Shown here: positions 5,780 through 9,049 of the stretch, piece after piece
Position numbering within the stretch: position 1 is the stretch's first letter
How the letters are laid out: each line of letters opens with the position of its first letter
Source: Prochlorococcus sp. AG-363-L02
GTDB lineage: Bacteria > Cyanobacteriota > Cyanobacteriia > PCC-6307 > Cyanobiaceae
Reading direction: 5' to 3'
NCBI GenBank assembly: GCA_003280185.1
Contig: QCFP01000026.1
Coordinates: 1 to 9,049 of the forward strand
DNA length: 9,049 nucleotides
Program-made: the position numbers and the translations under genes
The notes under the pieces: model-generated
Told to the model about the DNA's origin: nothing
Database searches by the model: none
What the model saw: only the letters and a program-made list of their open reading frames with translations

Positions 5780-7006
5780 GTGACGAAGACAAAATTCCCT
5801 ATCGTCATTAGCACATTTCTTACTTTGCTAAATGACCGGCTTGGTGAAAGCATCGTGTTTCCTCTTTTGCCATTTCTTCTTGCAAATTTTCAAACAGATG
5901 GACGCACCTTAGGCTTACTAGCAGGTAGCTATGCTCTTGCTCAGTTCGCAGCAACCCCCCTAATTGGGGCATTAAGCGATCGTTTCGGCAGAAAACCTGT
6001 GATTGCAAGCTGTGTCACGGGATCAATCATAGGACTAGGATTATTTGCATTAACTATTAGTTTAAAATGGCCTCCTGAATCATTTCTTCCTCTAATACTT
6101 TTATTTAGTGCAAGATTAATTGACGGGATTAGTGGCGGGACTGCTGCTACAGCAAGTGCTGTTTTAGCAGATATTAGCCCTCCTGAACAACGTGCAAAAG
6201 CTTTTGGGCTTATTGGAGTTGCTTTTGGATTTGGATTTATTCTTGGACCATTTCTCGGAGGGAAGCTGGCTCAGCAATCAGTAACTCTCCCAGTGTGGGT
6301 AGCAACTGGATTTGCACTAGTAAACCTTGCAGTAGTTCTTAAATTTCTTCCTGAAACACACCCCAAAGAATCAAGAATATCTATCCCTCAAAAAAGAAAG
6401 TTGAATCCATTCACGAAAATAAAGCGAATCATGCTTAATCCTCATGTAGGAAAACTATCGTTAGCCTTCTTTCTTTTTTTTCTAGCTTTTAATGGATTTA
6501 CTGCAATCTTAGTTCTATTTTTCAAAGAAAAATTAAATTGGGGGCCAGAGTTATCAACAACCGCATTCTTAATTGTTGGAATAGTCGCAACCTTTGTTCA
6601 AGGTGGGCTAATTGGTCCATTGGTGAAAAAATTTAAAGAAATAAAATTAACTCTTTTTGGCTTAGGATTAGTAATAATTGGAGCTATAATTATTGCACTT
6701 ACAAAAGAAGGGCAAAGTAGCACAAGCATATTTATTGCAGTAGGAATACTTGCTTTCGGTACCGGACTCGTTACTCCTTGCCTAAGAAGTTTAGTTTCAC
6801 GTAATCTCGACACAGAAGGACAAGGTACAGCCTTAGGAAGCTTACAAGCTCTGCAAAGCCTTGGAAGCTTTATAGGACCTGCGTTAGCTGGGCTTAGTTA
6901 TGATATTTTTGGAAAAAGCAGCCCTTTTATAGGGGCTTCTATTGTTGTCATGATTGTAATACCACTAGTCTGCGGAGAAACGCACAAAACAGTATCTCCT
7001 GATTAA
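5780..7006 (+). CDS. Major facilitator superfamily transporter (TetA/DHA1-type)
   Basis: 408-residue inner-membrane protein with about 12 hydrophobic segments in two halves separated by a basic cytoplasmic loop (about 196-220). Motif A, GALSDRFGRKPV (63-74), follows TM2, and ARLIDGISGG (111-120) is the motif B region. GFGFILGPFLGG (150-161) resembles antiporter motif C in TM5, pointing to a drug/H+ antiporter-like exporter. The N-terminus FLTLLNDRLGESIVFPLLPFLL resembles TetA-like TM1, so the start is well placed. The start codon is GTG at 5780: the frame has a stop at 5744-5746 and no other ATG, GTG or TTG between. No Shine-Dalgarno at good spacing is visible. The substrate cannot be told from sequence; resistance to tetracycline should not be assumed. 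It follows the TrpD2-like gene by 61 bases and precedes ppk by 81. Confidence 0.88.
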   Translation: MTKTKFPIVISTFLTLLNDRLGESIVFPLLPFLLANFQTDGRTLGLLAGSYALAQFAATPLIGALSDRFGRKPVIASCVTGSIIGLGLFALTISLKWPPESFLPLILLFSARLIDGISGGTAATASAVLADISPPEQRAKAFGLIGVAFGFGFILGPFLGGKLAQQSVTLPVWVATGFALVNLAVVLKFLPETHPKESRISIPQKRKLNPFTKIKRIMLNPHVGKLSLAFFLFFLAFNGFTAILVLFFKEKLNWGPELSTTAFLIVGIVATFVQGGLIGPLVKKFKEIKLTLFGLGLVIIGAIIIALTKEGQSSTSIFIAVGILAFGTGLVTPCLRSLVSRNLDTEGQGTALGSLQALQSLGSFIGPALAGLSYDIFGKSSPFIGASIVVMIVIPLVCGETHKTVSPD

Positions 7007-7087
7007 AATATAGAAGGGTCTGCCCATCAAAACGAAAAATTACACCTCAAGGTTTTTATAGATGGTCTTACCTGCCTACTTCCTAAA

Positions 7088-9049
7088 ATGATTCACACTG
7101 ATAAAACACGAAAAGAGTATATAAATCGTGAGCTGAGTTGGATCTCGTTTAATTTTCGTGTCTTATCCCAAGCCCTAGATATCAAAACACCTCTTATTGA
7201 ACAAGCAAAATTTAGTGCAATTTTTAGCAATAATCTTGATGAATTTTTTATGGTAAGGATTGCTTCTTTAAAGTCTCAAGTTGAAGCGGGGATCACCAAA
7301 TTGAGTGAAGACGGTAGAACTGCATCAGAACAATTAGAAGAAATCCGAAAAAGACTTTTACCAATTCTAAAATTACAAGCCAATCATTATCATGATTATC
7401 TAAAAAATGAACTTCGAAGAAACAGAATTTTGATAGTAGACTATGAAGACTTGAATGAAATTCAAACAAGCTGGATTAACAATTATTTTAAGACAAAAAT
7501 TTTTCCTGTTTTAACGCCTCTAGCAGTCGATCCCGCTCATCCATTTCCTTACGTAAGCAACCTCAGCCTAAATGTAGCTGCAATTATCATAGATCCAGAA
7601 AAAGATCAAGAACAATTTGTTCGAGTAAAAATACCTCAGAAAAGCATAAGCCGATTTATCTCAATACCTACAGACCTAGACAAATCGACTTCAAACGCTG
7701 AGCTAATAACAATACCTCTGGAACAAATCATAGGCTGTAATCTAAGAATGCTTTTTCCAGGAATGAAAATAAAAGAACACTATTTTTTTCGTGTTACTCG
7801 TGATGCAGACTTAGAACTCAGAGATATAGAAGCTGATGACTTAATGATTGCAATAGAAGAAGGTCTTCGGAAGCGTAGGCTTGGTGGTGAGATTGTAAGA
7901 CTAGAAGTGTCAGATAAAATACCCGTAGAAATTCTAAATATGTTAATAAAAGGGTTGTCTATTAAAGAAGAAGACGTATACATGACAAAAACAATATTAG
8001 GTCTCGATGACCTACTTGAATTGTCAACTATATCTAATCATAGGCTTAAATTTAAGCATCATGTCGGCAAAACCTGTAAGCCACTAAAACATAGCCAAAC
8101 TGGGAAGCTTGAAACTTCATCTAACAATAAAGATGAATTCAAAGATATCTTCTCAATAATCAAAAATAAAGATATTCTTTTACATCATCCCTATGATTTA
8201 TTCTCTACCTCTGTAGAAGAGTTTATAAATCAAGCTGCTGAAGACCCAGATGTTTTAGCAATCAAGATGACGTTGTACAGAATTGCAAAAGACTCTCAAG
8301 TTATTAAAGCCTTAATTCGAGCCGCCGAAAGTGGCAAACAAGTTATGGCACTGGTAGAATTAAGAGCACGTTTTGATGAAGATAATAATATTCAATGGGC
8401 AAAACAACTGGAACAATCAGGTGTTCATGTTGTTTATGGGGTTGTGGGCCTTAAAACGCATACAAAAATCGCATTAGTGATCAGGAATGAAAGCAATAAA
8501 TTAAAAAGTTACGTACATATTGGAACAGGTAATTACAATTGCAAAACATCAAAACTATACACAGATTTAGGTTTACTTTCTGCTAGAGAGGATCTGGGCA
8601 AAGATCTAGTTGAGCTATTTAACTACTTGACTGGCTTTGCTAAACAACAAACATTTCGCAAGTTGCTTGTCGCCCCCGTCAGCCTGAGAAAAGGTATAGA
8701 AACGTTAATCCATCGAGAAATCAAGAACCATAAACAAGGTAAAGGTGGAGTAATTAGAGCTAAGATGAATTCATTAGTAGACCCTAATATCATAAATCTT
8801 CTCTATGAAGCTTCTCAAGAAGGAGTCAAAATAGAGTTAATCATTCGAGGTATGTGTTGTTTATACCCAGGTGTAAAAGGTCTAAGTGAGAATATTCAAG
8901 TTATCAGTGTCATCGGGCAATTCCTAGAACACTCGCGTATATTTTGGTTCTATAATGGTGGAGAAAAAGAAGCTTATATAGGGAGTGCAGACTTTATGCG
9001 ACGTAATTTAGATAGAAGAATTGAGGCTGTTACACCCATTGAAGATACT
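7088..9049 (+). CDS. ppk: Polyphosphate kinase 1 (3' partial)
   Basis: Reversibly transfers the ATP gamma-phosphate to inorganic polyphosphate, a phosphate and energy store. The frame from ATG 7088 is open to the window edge with 654 codons and no stop; typical PPK1 is about 690-720 residues, so only the C-terminus is missing. N domain: YINRELSWISFNFRVL (11-26) and SNNLDEFFMVR (47-57). FPVLTPLAVDPAHPFPY follows. The C domains hold the two conserved histidines: His458 in GLKTHTKIAL, matching the autophosphorylated E. coli His435, and His615 in FLEHSRIFWF, matching His592. Their 157-residue spacing equals that in E. coli. TGNYN, RGMCCLYPGVKG and YIGSADFMRRNLDRR are also typical. There is no clear Shine-Dalgarno, but no other start lies upstream in frame. 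Phosphate regulation is plausible but not shown. Confidence 0.97.
   Translation, partial: MIHTDKTRKEYINRELSWISFNFRVLSQALDIKTPLIEQAKFSAIFSNNLDEFFMVRIASLKSQVEAGITKLSEDGRTASEQLEEIRKRLLPILKLQANHYHDYLKNELRRNRILIVDYEDLNEIQTSWINNYFKTKIFPVLTPLAVDPAHPFPYVSNLSLNVAAIIIDPEKDQEQFVRVKIPQKSISRFISIPTDLDKSTSNAELITIPLEQIIGCNLRMLFPGMKIKEHYFFRVTRDADLELRDIEADDLMIAIEEGLRKRRLGGEIVRLEVSDKIPVEILNMLIKGLSIKEEDVYMTKTILGLDDLLELSTISNHRLKFKHHVGKTCKPLKHSQTGKLETSSNNKDEFKDIFSIIKNKDILLHHPYDLFSTSVEEFINQAAEDPDVLAIKMTLYRIAKDSQVIKALIRAAESGKQVMALVELRARFDEDNNIQWAKQLEQSGVHVVYGVVGLKTHTKIALVIRNESNKLKSYVHIGTGNYNCKTSKLYTDLGLLSAREDLGKDLVELFNYLTGFAKQQTFRKLLVAPVSLRKGIETLIHREIKNHKQGKGGVIRAKMNSLVDPNIINLLYEASQEGVKIELIIRGMCCLYPGVKGLSENIQVISVIGQFLEHSRIFWFYNGGEKEAYIGSADFMRRNLDRRIEAVTPIEDT

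Noticed and set aside
6598..6813. Hydrophobic 71-codon minus-strand frame
   Set aside because: Its hydrophobicity comes from being antisense to membrane segments of the transporter.
7007..7087. Terminator after the transporter gene (GGGTCTGCCC)
   Set aside because: Only three G-C pairs with a four-base loop and no T-tract follow.
7780..7983. 67-codon serine-rich minus-strand frame
   Set aside because: Antisense to ppk, whose frame is open and motif-complete through this region.

Overview
The window looks like part of the chromosome of a marine picocyanobacterium, most likely a low-light Prochlorococcus of intermediate G+C. This is inferred from the AT-rich, compact gene layout, the protein sequences, and an order I associate with picocyanobacteria (queE-queC-pabB-pabC / cobA / TrpD2-like / MFS / ppk). 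No database was searched, so the strain is not identified.

Left block (1-3568, + strand): queE (5' end cut by the window), queC, pabB and pabC. QueE and QueC are consecutive enzymes of preQ0 synthesis, the 7-deazaguanine precursor of queuosine in tRNA. PabB and PabC are consecutive enzymes making p-aminobenzoate for folate. queC overlaps pabB by 16 bases and pabB overlaps pabC by an ATGA junction, so queC-pabB-pabC is very probably co-translated. Both pathways draw on GTP cyclohydrolase I chemistry.

Middle (3569-4701): cobA, the uroporphyrinogen-III methyltransferase that opens the siroheme/cobalamin branch, lies on the minus strand and converges on pabC. A 294-base divergent interval separates cobA from the next gene. 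It holds candidate promoters, two short palindromes, and a small open frame interrupted by one TAG that looks like a decayed small gene. In related genomes, as I recall, nitrite/nitrate assimilation genes can sit between pyrG and ppk. None is present here.

Right block (4702-9049, + strand): a TrpD2-type protein related to anthranilate phosphoribosyltransferase but lacking the canonical catalytic motifs, a 12-TM major facilitator transporter of the TetA/DHA1 type starting at GTG, and ppk (polyphosphate kinase 1), whose 3' end runs off the window.

Every protein-coding gene belongs to a recognisable family. I see no RNA gene, CRISPR array, insertion sequence or phage gene. The parts least explained are the cobA-TrpD2 interval and the roles of the TrpD2-like protein and the transporter.
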